Positions 46,163 through 63,184 of a stretch of 64,000 bases of DNA are shown here, piece by piece. The stretch is from Nematostella vectensis (lineage: Eukaryota; Cnidaria; Anthozoa; Actiniaria; Edwardsiidae). The stretch's first letter is position 1. Every line of letters begins with the position of its first letter. The DNA is taken from NCBI RefSeq assembly GCF_932526225.1, contig NC_064041.1, forward strand, positions 11,638,813 to 11,702,812. Reading direction: 5' to 3'. Below the pieces are notes generated by a model, which was not told where the DNA came from, ran no database searches, and saw only the letters and a list, made by a program, of their open reading frames with translations. A program made the position numbers and the translations under genes.

Positions 46163-49100
46163 CTACAAGCGCTCACTAGCATAGTTCTCGCTACTCGTAA
46201 TATTATCCACTGAAGTCGCTGCACTAGATAGCTGTGAGTTTAGACCATGCTTATCAACAGGTGGTCTATAACCATTGATTATGGCCTGCTTAAGGCGAAG
46301 CACACCCTCTGCGAGCTTTTTATAGTCATCCTCACAGTTATACACATGACAACTGATACGACACCATAATGATGACTGAATGCAGGTGACAGCGACGCAG
46401 ATGCTGTAGCGTTCAAACAGGTCCTTCCTGCAATGAAAAGGGTGTAAAACTTATAAACACACTGGCAGATCCATACACTATAAAACTGTGGAGAAAAAAT
46501 AATAAAATGAACATGAAGAAGGGGTGGATGACATAAAAAAATGGACCAGAGGTATATCAAAATGGGGGGAGGGGGGACAGATCCATGCCTGCATCGACCC
46601 TCAAATAAACGAGCCAAACAAGCACACCAAATAACCAGTTTTTTTAGATGCACTGTCATGCAATACCAGAAAGAGGAGCAAAAGCAGGTCCTGTGCACAC
46701 AAGCAATAGAAATAATTAGAAGGATCATGTTTGAAAACATTGACAGTAGAATCAAAGTGCAAATACAGAGGGAAGTATACAGGATCCCTTGAAGAGAGGG
46801 ACGAAAAAATCTAATAATAGAATTGACGTGAGGTGAATCTCTGTGGATTTTAGCCCCCATTTTTTTTTTAAATTTCAGCTGGACCTTATAGTTCAATAAG
46901 CTATTCCTACCTCCCAAAGCAATTAGGGAGGCAGTCTTGCATTCCTTTTGCTTCTCCAGACTTTGCAATCATATAAGCTCTCTTAAGGTTGGTTCTCACT
47001 TGGACGTAAGCGCAATCGTAACACACTTGATTTTCTTGCGCTTGTGTTGCGCTTGTGTTGCGCTTTGGCTTGCGCTTGCATCCTAGTAGAATCACCCTTT
47101 ACTACCTCCTACTGCATTTATGTGGCTGCCCTACCTTGCTTTTGCTTGTCTAGACTTACAGTAGTAACCCAAATAAGCCACCCCTATCCACCAAGGCAAT
47201 AAGGGAGGTGATCCTACCTTGCTTTTGATTCTCCACACCTAGTAGCCCCATAGGCCACCCCTATCCACCAAGGCAATAGGGGAGGTGGTCCTATCTTGCT
47301 TTTGCTTGTCTAGACATACAGTAATAACCCAAATAAGCCATCCCTATGCACCAAAGCAATTAAGGGGGGTGACCCTACCTTGCTTTTGATTCTCCAGGCC
47401 TAGTAGCCCCATAGGCTATCCCTATCTCCTGAGGCAGTCGAATGCAAGCCATATACGGCGCCCGCATGTTGTCTGGTATGGGTAGGGTCTCTGTCTGCCA
47501 TTTAGAAGCCAGCATATTAGATGCCCAATGACACAAAGCCATGTTGTGTGATTGGATGTTCTCCTAGTAGGAAAAACACCAAAAATGAGTTGTAATAAAA
47601 ATAGCACAAGTCTGTTTATCAACTGCTCTTGTTTATCACTGTTATCAGTACTGAAATGTCCAGCTTGAGGTTACAAACTTGAGTGTGGTTTGTAGTTTTG
47701 CAGATTTAATTCATTCTAATTTTTTATCAAAAAAACTTTAAAACATAAGTTTAATGTATAAAAAGGGTAAAACTAAATTATCAAATAGTCCCCAATTCAG
47801 GAGTTCTTCCCTGTATTTCCTGTCTTCCGTATTTCCTGTCTTCCCTGTATTTCCTGTTTTTCTTAAGCTAAATATCTATAATAGGGGGGCCTTGGCCTCC
47901 TAGATCAACACTCATACCAGTCCTCCCAAATGATAGTGATACTGCAGTGCCGCCTCAACTGCAAAAATGTTACTCTGATCTTCAGTCCCTTGCAACAAGA
48001 ATTTCATCTGGAATCCAAGGGAGTGATTCCAGGAGACAGCTAGGGGGTTGATCTGGCTTTGGTACTTCTTGTGGACCCAAAGAAATGCTGTTCCACGTGG
48101 TGCAAACATCCACTTGTGGAGGTTCCCTAGTAATTCAAAATTCTAATGAATAGTCCATAATTTGGATCATATGGCCCAGTGTTTTTGTATGCTGAAATGG
48201 GTGGTGTGATTAAAGGATTGGGTGTGTCCTACTAAAGTTATTCATCTGGCATTATTTTAGAAGGTAATGGAGCAGGGGAAGGATTGAAGAACTATTTAAA
48301 GCCGCATTGTCACCAGTTACTTCCAGAGGTCCAATGAAAACCTCTATCAATCACACCAACAAAGAAATAGATAATAGATTGTTGCGTAATTGACAAGAAG
48401 TAAACTAGTGACAATGCAACTTTAATCACTCAGGCCCTTTATATCCCTCTTGGGATACTGACATTACAAACTGAATAGTACTGGAAATTTATTGTTACAG
48501 GCATGTGTAGACCTAACCTTAAAGAAAACAGTCATTGCTGATTTCAACTTACTAAAAGGTGAGATTATTTAGTTAATACCATCATCTATGAAAGGTGCTG
48601 AGAATTGTGATGTAGTTAAATAAGACTTAAGAATCATCTCTTACTGTAATTTCTAGTCTTCCAACAGAGGCATAGCAGGGGGTGAGGAAATTGGGACATG
48701 TGTTCCCACCAATCATTTTAAAAGCCATATAATTTAAGTCCATCAAGTAATATTTTTAAACTGCTATTTTGTCTGTGATACAGCACTCTTATACTTCTTC
48801 GAAAAATAGGCTAGGGGTTAAAGTATTACTTTATCAAGTCAGTCCCCTACCAACATAGAAGTCAGCATCAAGGCTGTCAATCTCCAGTGAAACCTGACCG
48901 GGTGCATGCGCCCCATCGACTAACGCCATAACACCATGATCATGGCACGCCTTAAGCAATTTCTTAACCGGCAGCAACAGAGCACTTGAGCTAGTGATGT
49001 GGTCAATGATTGCGATCTTGATATTTGGGTTTTCTTGGAGAACTTTCCGATACTGTCCCACAATGTCCACAACATAATAATCTGAGTGGCCTCCCAGGTC

Positions 49101-51264
49101 AGATGTTCTGAATGTCAAGTTAAGCACCACTAAGTTAGCCTTCTTTGAATGACATACTTCCTGGGTTGTCATGGAGACTGCACCATATGTCTGATTAGTC
49201 ACAAGCACGCTATCTCCTTCCTTGAGGTCAAGGGATCGCAGAATGGCATTGATTCCTTGGGTTGCATTATTTACAAAGACTAAGTCCCTGTGATCACAGT
49301 TGATGAAGTTTGCCACAGATTTCACAGCCTCAAGCCACCTGTCAGTGCTCTTGTAGAATATGCAGCCATCTGGGCAACCCTCTTCCTCGTACTATAATTA
49401 CATTAGAAACAGAAAAACAGTTAGAACACAGGCAGCCCAATGATACTGTAAGTGGTTTATAAAGGAATGTATGGGGGAATTTATATGTTATTGAAAAAAT
49501 ACATTATTATGAAAAATAAAACTTTAGAACATGTAATTGTGTTTGAGTCTTCCTCAGTTATTTCAATTTTGCTGATAGAATATCAGCAGAGCCAGTTTGA
49601 AATTGAAATAAAGGAAGACTCAAACACAATATTACATGGTCTAAAGTTTTATTTTTCATGATAAGGTTTTTTTTCTCTAACATATAAACTCCCCCATTCA
49701 TTCCCTTATAAACCACTGACAGTAGCATTGGGCTGCCTGTGTTAGAATATACACCTTTTGCTTTTCATTACCAAGAAATACTAAATAATAATATAACAAA
49801 CGATAAGTAATTGAATAATTATTTTAGGATATATAAACGGTGTAATAATTGAGGACCTTGCATTAGACTGTGATTACATTAGAAACAGGAAAACAGTTTG
49901 GAGGTAATGTGTAGGGTTGGATAGTGGTTTGCTTTTCTAACCAAACATTAAAAGGTAAAGGTTGGATGGGGGTAAGCTTTTTTATTATTTTGTGGTTTCA
50001 AACAACTAAACATTAGGGGACAACTGTCTTAAGGGTTAAAGCCGCATTGTCACCAGTTTACTTCCGGAGGTCCGACGGAAACCTCAACCGTTAAAAGACA
50101 AAAGAATCTATAAGAATCCGAGATATTTAACAGGCCATCCGCTCTAAATTATCAATCACATCCTCAAAGAAACTTCCAATAGACACACTGCTTTCAATAT
50201 TTTGAAATATTTTTCGCGTTTTCCGTTAAAAATCATCGGATATTGTTAGGTAATCGACCGGAAGTAAACTGGTGACAATGCGGCTTTAAGTTGTGGGAAG
50301 AATACCATCTAAGGGCAGGGTAGAGTGAGTGACTGCCTTTGCTGATACAATAATCTAGAAGAAAGGACCTGTAGCAACAGTACTTTTTAACGTCTTAGTA
50401 ATCAAGCAAATCTTTTTAGTGCAACAACCAGGGCTTCTGGAATTACGCGCTTGTGCGGACGCGCGTAATTTGGATTTCTCTGCGTAATCCGCGTTATCCA
50501 CAAATTTCCGCGTAATCCTGCGTAATTTAAACAAAATATTTAAGTACACAGCTGATGTGTTCTTTTAGGGTTCTTACCTCTATTTCTCGTAAAAAAAAGA
50601 GAGATATTCTTCGAAAGAGTGCGATATTTCGAACTGAATTTCAAAAACAATAAAATGACTAGGCGTTCTTAGCCAAACCGAGAAGGCCTAGGACTAATAA
50701 TAAAATACCCTTTATAATTGGCTGGTGGCTAGGAGCCAATGAAAACTCGCCTACGATATTTTCGGGCAAAAAAAATAATATTTTCAAGTTATTTTGTGCT
50801 TTCCTTCGGTACATAATATAGTTTGGACATAACAGTTGAAATTTCGTTTAATTTTGCGTGTAATTTAGTAAAGAATCACGCAAAATTTTGATTTTTAAAG
50901 AAAAATGTATTGCAAAATTCCACATAATTTAGCGCGTAATGATTGATTTTCCGCGTAATTTAGCGTGTAATTTAGCAAAGAATCCCGCGTAATTTTGAGA
51001 TTTTTTCCGCGTAATTCCAGAAGCCCTGAACAACATACCAGATGCTTTAGCCTTTCCTCCATAACCCTCTTAGGAACAGCACCAAATGACCCATTATTGA
51101 CATGGGTGATATTGGAGTCGAGATAGAATTCATGTAAGAGTAAGAATTTGCCAAACAGAGACTTCTTGAGGCCAGGACTGAGCAGATATGCGAGAACTAT
51201 GTTAGACATCTTGATCACGCCAACATAAGCGACCAACAGGAAAAAGGTACAGAACTGGGCAACA
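46163..51264 (-). CDS. Class-V PLP aminotransferase, isopenicillin-N-epimerase-like (5' incomplete)
   Basis: Mapped exons: 51264-51039, 49391-48851, 48126-47918, 47563-47379 and 46427-46163, joined in phase to at least 475 residues. Fold-type-I marks: HVNNGSFGAVP near the N-terminus, NNATQGINAI (cofactor phosphate loop), VDGAHAPG (the PLP-binding Asp), and NLHKW with the Schiff-base Lys formed across an exon junction, followed by APRGTAFLWV. The C-terminus has CRISCHVYNCEDDYKKLAEGV, as in CefD-like proteins. Upstream of the domain the first mapped exon reads as hydrophobic residues (FCTFFLLVAYVGV), a possible membrane segment. Its acceptor phase needs a preceding exon that I could not place; the first ATG inside the exon is at 51209. 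The substrate is unknown; relatives include cysteine desulfurase-like and epimerase enzymes. Confidence 0.85.
47120..47400 (-). repeat. ~80-bp array copying an aminotransferase splice donor
   Basis: On the transcribed strand the exon ends AAAAGCAAG|GTAGGGTC (47379). Copies of AGCAAAAGCAAGGTAGG follow with ends at 47295 (GATAGG, GT lost), 47218 and 47135, along with CCTATGGGG / CTTATTTGGG exon-like blocks. Two unit types alternate, giving a dimer of about 160 bp. Confidence 0.8.
48300..48421. mobile_element. TTAA-flanked MITE, internally deleted copy
   Basis: 122 bp flanked by TTAA. The same AGCCGCATTGTCACCAGTT terminus is seen on the left and a degenerate copy on the right. The middle half of the full element is missing. 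It lies in an aminotransferase intron. Confidence 0.75.
49421..49748. repeat. Long inverted repeat (foldback, ~150-nt arms)
   Basis: The left arm (about 49421-49572) and right arm (about 49598-49748) are inverted copies at about 85-90% identity. Shared landmarks are AACACAGGCAGCCCAATG, TGGTTTATAA, GGGGGA, CATGAAAAATAAAACTTTAG and GTGTTTGAGTCTTCC. The loop is only 20-30 nt. It lies in an aminotransferase intron, 30 bp from the exon acceptor. The 27-bp stretch just outside it (ATTACATTAGAAACAG) recurs at 49871-49899. Confidence 0.85.
50040..50285. mobile_element. TTAA-flanked MITE, copy B
   Basis: 246 bp flanked by TTAA, nearly identical to the copy at 36439-36685 along its whole length. It lies in the first mapped intron of the aminotransferase gene. 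Confidence 0.85.
50429..51028. mobile_element. hAT-like 600-bp element beside a splice donor
   Basis: Perfect 21-bp inverted termini start CAGGGCTTCTGGAATTACGC, flanked by AACAAC on both sides. The interior near both ends is filled with GCGTAATTT motifs (subterminal repeats). No transposase. The right edge is 10 bp from the exon boundary at 51039, so the intron begins GTATGTTGTT and then runs into the element. Confidence 0.8.
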
Positions 51265-53650
51265 CTGAAACATAAAAAACAAGATCAGATATTCAAATCA
51301 CACCTACAACCTTCAGATAACATAAGGGCTACTAAAACATTTCTTTTCTTGTTCAGTGCTTTATTTTTTTTCCTTAAACAGGTTATTTGTGATGTTGAAA
51401 GCAGGTGTTTTTATGCATAACATATGGGGATTCTAGAACTTTAGATTTCAGGATTTTTAGGGGTGTATGGCTGGTATCATGTCAAAAATCTTGCTGTCAA
51501 CATTTTATTTTCATAAGATGGATGACTTAATTTAAAGGAGAGGTTTTCTCTTATAACTACTGGAACTACCTAAAAGACCTAACTAGCAAATAAATATGGA
51601 GACCACAAAACTATATAGATGAAATGTGGAGATCAGCAAATTTCAAATAAATCAATAAGTAATTTGTGTGGAAATTATTCATAAATCATGTCCATATACA
51701 CCTATATTACAAATAAGGTTGCACTTGCAAATCCATGTATCGTAACTCGTGGTGCTTCATGGGTAGCGTATAAACGGCTGAATTCTTTTATATGAAAGCC
51801 ATGTAAATGTTCATAAGAACGTAAAACAAGAATTCTACAGCTTTTGAAATGTAGTGCTGAGCCTGAGTTAGGCAGGTGTGCAAATTGCTCCAACACACCG
51901 CCAGCATGTTGCAGGCCGTAGCCACGATTTTTCTTGGAGGGGTGCAAAATCCGAAAAAGTGGACCTAACTTTTCCGGGGGGAGGGGGAGGGAGGGAGTTC
52001 TATGATAAAAATCTCACCAACTCCGAAAGAACAAAAAGGGATTTTTTTATGTCTTTGCAGTATCTCCACGGGGCATTTATTGTCGGATTTGGCTACATAC
52101 CAGAGTGATCTAGCTTATAATTTTTAGTTTTGTCTACAAACAGCACGTCTATTGACATTCAAAAGTGGACTTTCAGCCCTTGTGGGGGGGGGGGGGGGGG
52201 GTGTTGGGTAATATGTCTACGTGTGACTAGTGTTTGATGCATGTCAGGACCAAAGGCAACCCAAGACTCCATCATTTTACTTGTCTCCACAGGATTCCAC
52301 AGGATTTCGGTTGATTTTGGGTCTATTTTGTCTCCTGGCGTCATAGCAGTCAAAATTTTTTAGACTTCCAGTGACGATAAACAACAATTCATTTAATTTA
52401 ATTATAAGAGTTATAAGAGTTTAATTTAATTATAAGTAGCATGTGAGATTTGTGTTCTTTGTTATATTTTTGTTATTATTTTTGTCATATATAAGTTTCA
52501 AGACCATAAATTTGCGATGTTTTCTTTATTTATAGATGTGGTTACGTTAATTCTTTTTTAAATGACAGCATTATTTGAATGCGAACTATTTTTAGCTATG
52601 GAAACGATGCAAATGAGCCCAGCATTGCTGGGTTCGTGTACAAACTGCACCAACAACGCTGTGATATGCTCTAATGACCACGATACAAAGGAAATGCTGG
52701 CGAAGTGTTGAGCAAAAGTTTGAAATCAATCAAAATTTCGCAAACACTTGCCAGATCCTCCAGCACCTCCCAGAAACGGTGTTCAGACTGTACCATCATT
52801 GCTGGGCCAACGTCTCGCCAGCAATGCTTTCGATGTTAAAAAGGTAACATGTAACAAACTATTTGGCATATCAAGCAAACTTTGTCAGAACACCCCGAAA
52901 ACACATTTAAAATAGAAGGAAAAAAGATTGTTTTATGAATACATTGACCATAAGACCATGCTTTTTCTATAACACACCTTGAGACGATCCGTGTAAGAAA
53001 CTCCATTAGTTATTAGTAATCACAAATCAGTAACATGAAAGGCTTGGCGGGAAGGCTGTATGAGGAAGATAAAAAAACAAAAATGTTAAAAGAAACGTTG
53101 CTATGACCCTTTACATTTGAAGTCGCCAGACAAAAGAAGAGTAAGAGCTCAGTCGCGCACAAATGATTCGGAAAATACCTACGATACAAACGTATTACTC
53201 ACGCTTGTGCCCTTCAAGAACGTGTACGAACTCTTTGAGGTATTCGCATGAATTGAGGCTTTGATTTCAGCTTGACCTTTGCACAAGAAGAAATGGCTCC
53301 ACATTTTGTTTACTGACGACATTCGGAGAGTACTCGGAGTCCCGAATAGAATCCGATCACTTTCCCGCCTCTTCCGAAGGCTTATATGCGGGGTGTCTTT
53401 GCTCGACAAAAGGGCCTAGCGTTCTTTTCGATAGCGTTGTTCGTTGCGTGTTTGTGGAAGTTTAGCCGATCAAAAAGGTATATTTTATCCTCCAAAATCC
53501 CCTCTTTTTTGAACCCATCCGACTTCAAAATCTTACTAATTCACTTGTTCAAGATGGTATTCTCAACGCCGAGTTATTTTTTTCGGCAAAGAAAGCCATT
53601 TCGACTAAGTATAGTTCTTTCCCGTAACCTTCCTGACAGAATCATCCAAA
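51265..53650. other. Spacer between aminotransferase and DDX39B; MITE and possible 5' exon
   Basis: 51914-52200 carries a G-tract element sharing AAAAGTGGACCTAA, TTTTGTCTACAAA and CACGT blocks with 7733-7916. On the minus strand, 53409-53210 is open and ends at a donor-like AGC|GTGAGT; it could be a 5' exon of the aminotransferase, but its phase does not fit the 51264 acceptor. The DDX39B 5' UTR and promoter must lie at the right end. Confidence 0.35.
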
Positions 53651-59345
<5,695 letters not shown>

Positions 59346-60628
59346 AAGAGACCTTGAATCACGAACACACAACAAGAATCAGATACAAGGAACAATGCAT
59401 ATCAGTCTACATCTTTGTATTATAAACACGCTCAAAGCATTTCAAGTTTTTGTATAGTTTGTAATACAGCGTGTGACTTCGTTTTTAACTACTTTCCTTG
59501 GAATGTATTGTAAATTCAAATAATCAGAGGCTGATCAAGTGCTGAGATGTATCCCATTTATTGGTTTAATGCCTAACACTAGGATTTATTTAAATTGACT
59601 TGCTTGTGAAGCCAGGCACGACCTTGCAGCTCTTAGTAAGCCCTCTGTACTTTTTAGTTCATGTCTTGTATTTTTTTTTATCTTTGTTTGATATAATTTA
59701 CTCTGCTGATTGGAAATGTTAAGTGTTTTAGACAGTATGTGACAATAAAAACGTTTTTGTATATCATGTTGAATTATCTCAATATTATTCTGCTGGACAA
59801 CTCTCTTTTTTTTTTTTTCAAACTACTGGGGGGGGGGCTACTAAAAATGACATTTTGCAGTCAAAATCTTTGCCCTTGATAACACTAAATTCAATCATCT
59901 GAAGTGCTTGCTCCATGGAGCATTAGGTTCTGAAAAGTTCTGCACTCATTCAACGACTGTTCATAAACCCCTTTTTCCCTTCTAGAGCTTTTTGTGTTTT
60001 GTATAGGGTGACAAAGAAACTTTGCTAAGGAGGGTACTTATATCCGTGCTTACAACCTGACAGAGGATTACCCCAAAAGAAGGTTGGGTCCGTTGTGAGG
60101 GTAGAGGGGCTACTTCACAACGAGGTTTTCTCAAATGAACAGCGAACTTGGACGAGATGTACCTAAAAGAATAATAATACTGGTAATGGTTCTCTAAAAT
60201 AAAAAACGGTCCACCTCTTAGAATCCTGTCCATGGGCCTGGGCGTGTCTAATTGAACAACTGTACAAGTTATAATGAGATAGGAATTAAAATCAAGACAA
60301 AACGGAACTTATCTTAGTTCCTTATGCTCTAATTCGGATTTCACGCACCGATATGTCAGCTATTTTAAAACTGTAATTTGCCCTTTGATAACCCCCGAAT
60401 TTTTGTACTATTTTGCCATCGACCCGCTTTTATTTCCCCTACCTAGAAAATCAAACAACTGCCGCAGATGAAATAATAAAGGCAAGGGGTGTCTCCATAG
60501 CAACCAACAGTCTTCCTTATAGGTATACAATAGGGAATAGACCCTCGATGAACCGCCATCTTCAACGCTTTAGTAACTTTATGAGATTTGTTATTCCCAA
60601 ATGAAATCCAAATACTCTGTTTTCTGAG
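59346..60628. other. DDX39B 3' UTR and promoter of the next gene
   Basis: 59346 to about 59765 is likely DDX39B 3' UTR. Near 60551 ACCGCCATCTT is a YY1-type motif about 75 bp before the next gene's ATG. A 63-codon frame at 60413-60604 overlaps this and is probably not coding. Confidence 0.45.
59744..59749 (+). terminator. DDX39B polyadenylation signal
   Basis: AATAAA about 400 bp after the DDX39B stop, followed by a T/GT-rich stretch. It is the first canonical signal downstream of the stop. Confidence 0.6.
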
Positions 60629-62945
60629 ATGTTAGAGGAAGATGATGAATACGATTCGCTTGTTGTCGAGATCCTAGACAAAGAATCGGCAAAGATTGAT
60701 GAGGATTTAGAACTGCAACAGCTCATTTCGAATCAAGGTTTCCACGCTCACGAATTATGCGGATGGACGGTGACAACTACGGACTTGAACCGATTTAGAT
60801 GGAATAGCAACAGGACATCGAGGACTTCAGTAAGGGACCAAAGAGCGCCTACACTGGCTGCTAGACGAAGTTTCTCTCGACAGAGTGTCAAAAGTGATGT
60901 CGACCTTGAATTCCAGCACTTTCAAAACGGGATAGCTTACATTGAACAGTACAGGGGCGAGAAAATGAAGCGACACGAGGCTGAATTAAATGAATTTCTG
61001 ACTCTTAATACCTCTAGAAAAGGCTCAGATACGTGTGATAATAGCTCAAAAAGCCAGGAGTCGATTGTAGCACGGGATAAACCAAACGCCAACGTTCCAG
61101 TGTACACTAGAAAACCGAGGAGAGAAAGCGCTAGTCCTCTTATTGTCATTACTTCTTCTCGTGCGCAAAACAGCACGAACAACTCCAAACGTTTCCAAGG
61201 AAGAAAACTTTACGCTAGACCTATGACATATGTTAGAAATTCTAGCCAATCGACCAAAGCACAGAATTGGTAAGTTGTTTGTTAATGTAGATATAATGGT
61301 TATTAAAATGTACAAATCTTTTGAAATTAATTTGGCCATTATTGTCAGCTACTTATAGGGAATTAGCTTTTTATCCTCAAAAATTTATAGTAAATTACCA
61401 TTTTGGTCAGTATTTTTCTTAGTTCGAACTGAAGAATTTGCTAAACATGTTTTTATGCTTATTTCGTCATGTATATGTTGCCAGCTTAAGGTGCGAATGT
61501 TCCTATAGATCATATAAATCTTATCGAGGTGTACGCTTTTCTTTTGTTTACGTGTGAAACATCGTTCAATAAAGCCAGACCTTGTTTTGTGGAAAAAAAT
61601 AGTTTTGTTGCCCGACTAGCAAATGTAAATATACGCACTTAAAAAACTTTATAAACTGTTGTATTGGACCCAGATAAAGCTGTAAGTATGGGAAACGGTT
61701 TTGAGGGTAGAAGGGATGGCAAATCACTTGATATTTGATATATAGCTTTCCCACAAAAAAATCCGAACAAGCCAACATTGAATAAAGCAAACTTTGAATA
61801 GGTAGGTTCACAGTTAAAGCCCAGGCAAAAACAAATAAACAAACAAAAGCAGCCTAAACTAGCTGTAAAAAAAGTAAAAAAGGTTCAGATAACAAATAGC
61901 CAGTGTATAAGACTCCCCGCCCTGTGCTACAGCCGTTGCTAACATTATGTGATATACTTGCGTTTCAAAATTGTTTGTTTTTATTAATAGCAACACAGTA
62001 AGTGAAGTCACGATGGAGTTACCATTTGCATCAACATCATCGTCATCATTAAGCACATCACCACACTTTGCGTCACCTTGCTCCATTGGGAAGGTATGTG
62101 ACAAAGTTTCATCCACACCTACTATATATATATACCTGTCTATCATCAGGCCTTTTGGGACCTGAATTATATACAGTCGATTGACAAAACATTGTAGTCA
62201 ACCAGCTTAGCGACTACGTGACAAGCTTGCATGTAGGCATGGGTTAAAATCACAGAAGTGCCAAGCTGCATATAGCTGCAGCATGACTTCAGGCATAGAC
62301 ATGGTGGCTAATATATGCAGCTAGACGCTTCAGTGGTTTTTACCCATGCTTACTTGCGGGCTTGTCGCATAGTCACAAAGCCAGTATATATTATATTATT
62401 TAGTTTTTCATTTATACTTTTCTGTTTAATAGGAGTCTTGGGCGGTTATTGGAACAGAAAAACGCCCAATTCCAACACAAAAAAGACCTATAGACATCAC
62501 TAGAATAAGCACCCCTAAGCCTAGAACACCAGTAAAGAACACAAGCTCATACTCGATTCCATCGAGACGGCAGAGTGCTATCCCTATGACCAATTCCTGG
62601 GTCAGGTCCTCAGTATATGAAAATGGAAAAAAGTTTTACTCAGATGATATAGCCAAATGTATGCCCTCAAGAAGTTTCAGTGCCCCAAACATGGGAAATG
62701 AGCAGTTTGAGTGGCCTTCTAAAGGGGGAAGTCAACAAAAGGTTGGCATAAGTGAAGGAAAATCAAGAACTTCTCAAGCTACCCAAAATGGGACACAGAC
62801 TTGCTCAAGAGCTGTAGACTACTCATGCTATACAGAAATGTTTAAAAATGTTTTGGAGTATTATGGGAGCAACAAGTTACGGACTAAGACAAATAAGACC
62901 CAGCCCAGTTCTGAGAGTTCTACTTTGCTGTCTGTGCACACATAG
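60629..62945 (+). CDS. Uncharacterised 418-aa Ser-rich protein
   Basis: Exons 60629-61269, 61991-62093 and 62433-62945 join in phase to 1,257 nt, 418 aa. I do not recognise the family. The N-terminus is acidic (EEDDEYDSLVVEILD) and likely helical to about residue 45. Around 95-115 there is a charged helical segment (FQNGIAYIEQYRGEKMKRHE). The rest is Ser/Thr/Arg-rich with basic-proline patches (TPKPRTPVK, RKPRRES), resembling disordered phospho-regulated proteins. No signal peptide or membrane segment is seen. Reading past the first donor gives TGG TAA at once, and a poly(A) signal follows in intron 1, so a 214-aa short form is possible. Three in-frame exons with good splice sites make the gene credible. 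Confidence 0.75.
61568..61573 (+). terminator. Intronic polyadenylation signal
   Basis: AATAAA in intron 1 of the 418-aa gene, followed about 15-25 bases later by a T/GT-rich element (TTGTTTTGTGG). It fits use as an alternative 3' end for the unspliced short form. Confidence 0.45.
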
Positions 62946-63075
62946 CAGTGCGCCAGACATAGCTCAGCATCCAAGGAAAGAAGGCATCACTCTGCTAGAC
63001 AAAGATCAAAGAAATTATAAGGCTATAGATATATCTGCCGCATTCATATGAATTTGGTATTTAAATTGTTACTTT

Positions 63076-63184
63076 ACAGTGGAACTTCTATATAAAGAAC
63101 TGAAATCAGCACTTTGGTAAGAAAGTCCGTTATAAAGAGGTTGTCCGCTTAATCGATGTCCGTTATATAGAAGTTTCACTGTCT
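63076..63184. mobile_element. Short pogo/Tigger-like MITE
   Basis: 109 bp with inverted ends ACAGTGGAACTTCTATATAA and TTATATAGAAGTTTCACTGT (one mismatch). This terminus resembles the CAGTGxAACCTCTATATAA ends of pogo/Tigger elements in many animals. The TA target duplication is not clear. Confidence 0.65.

Noticed and set aside
53179-53409. Minus-strand 76-aa ORF as the first exon of the aminotransferase
   Set aside because: Its donor leaves phase 0, whereas the 51264 acceptor needs two carried bases; not enough support to join them.
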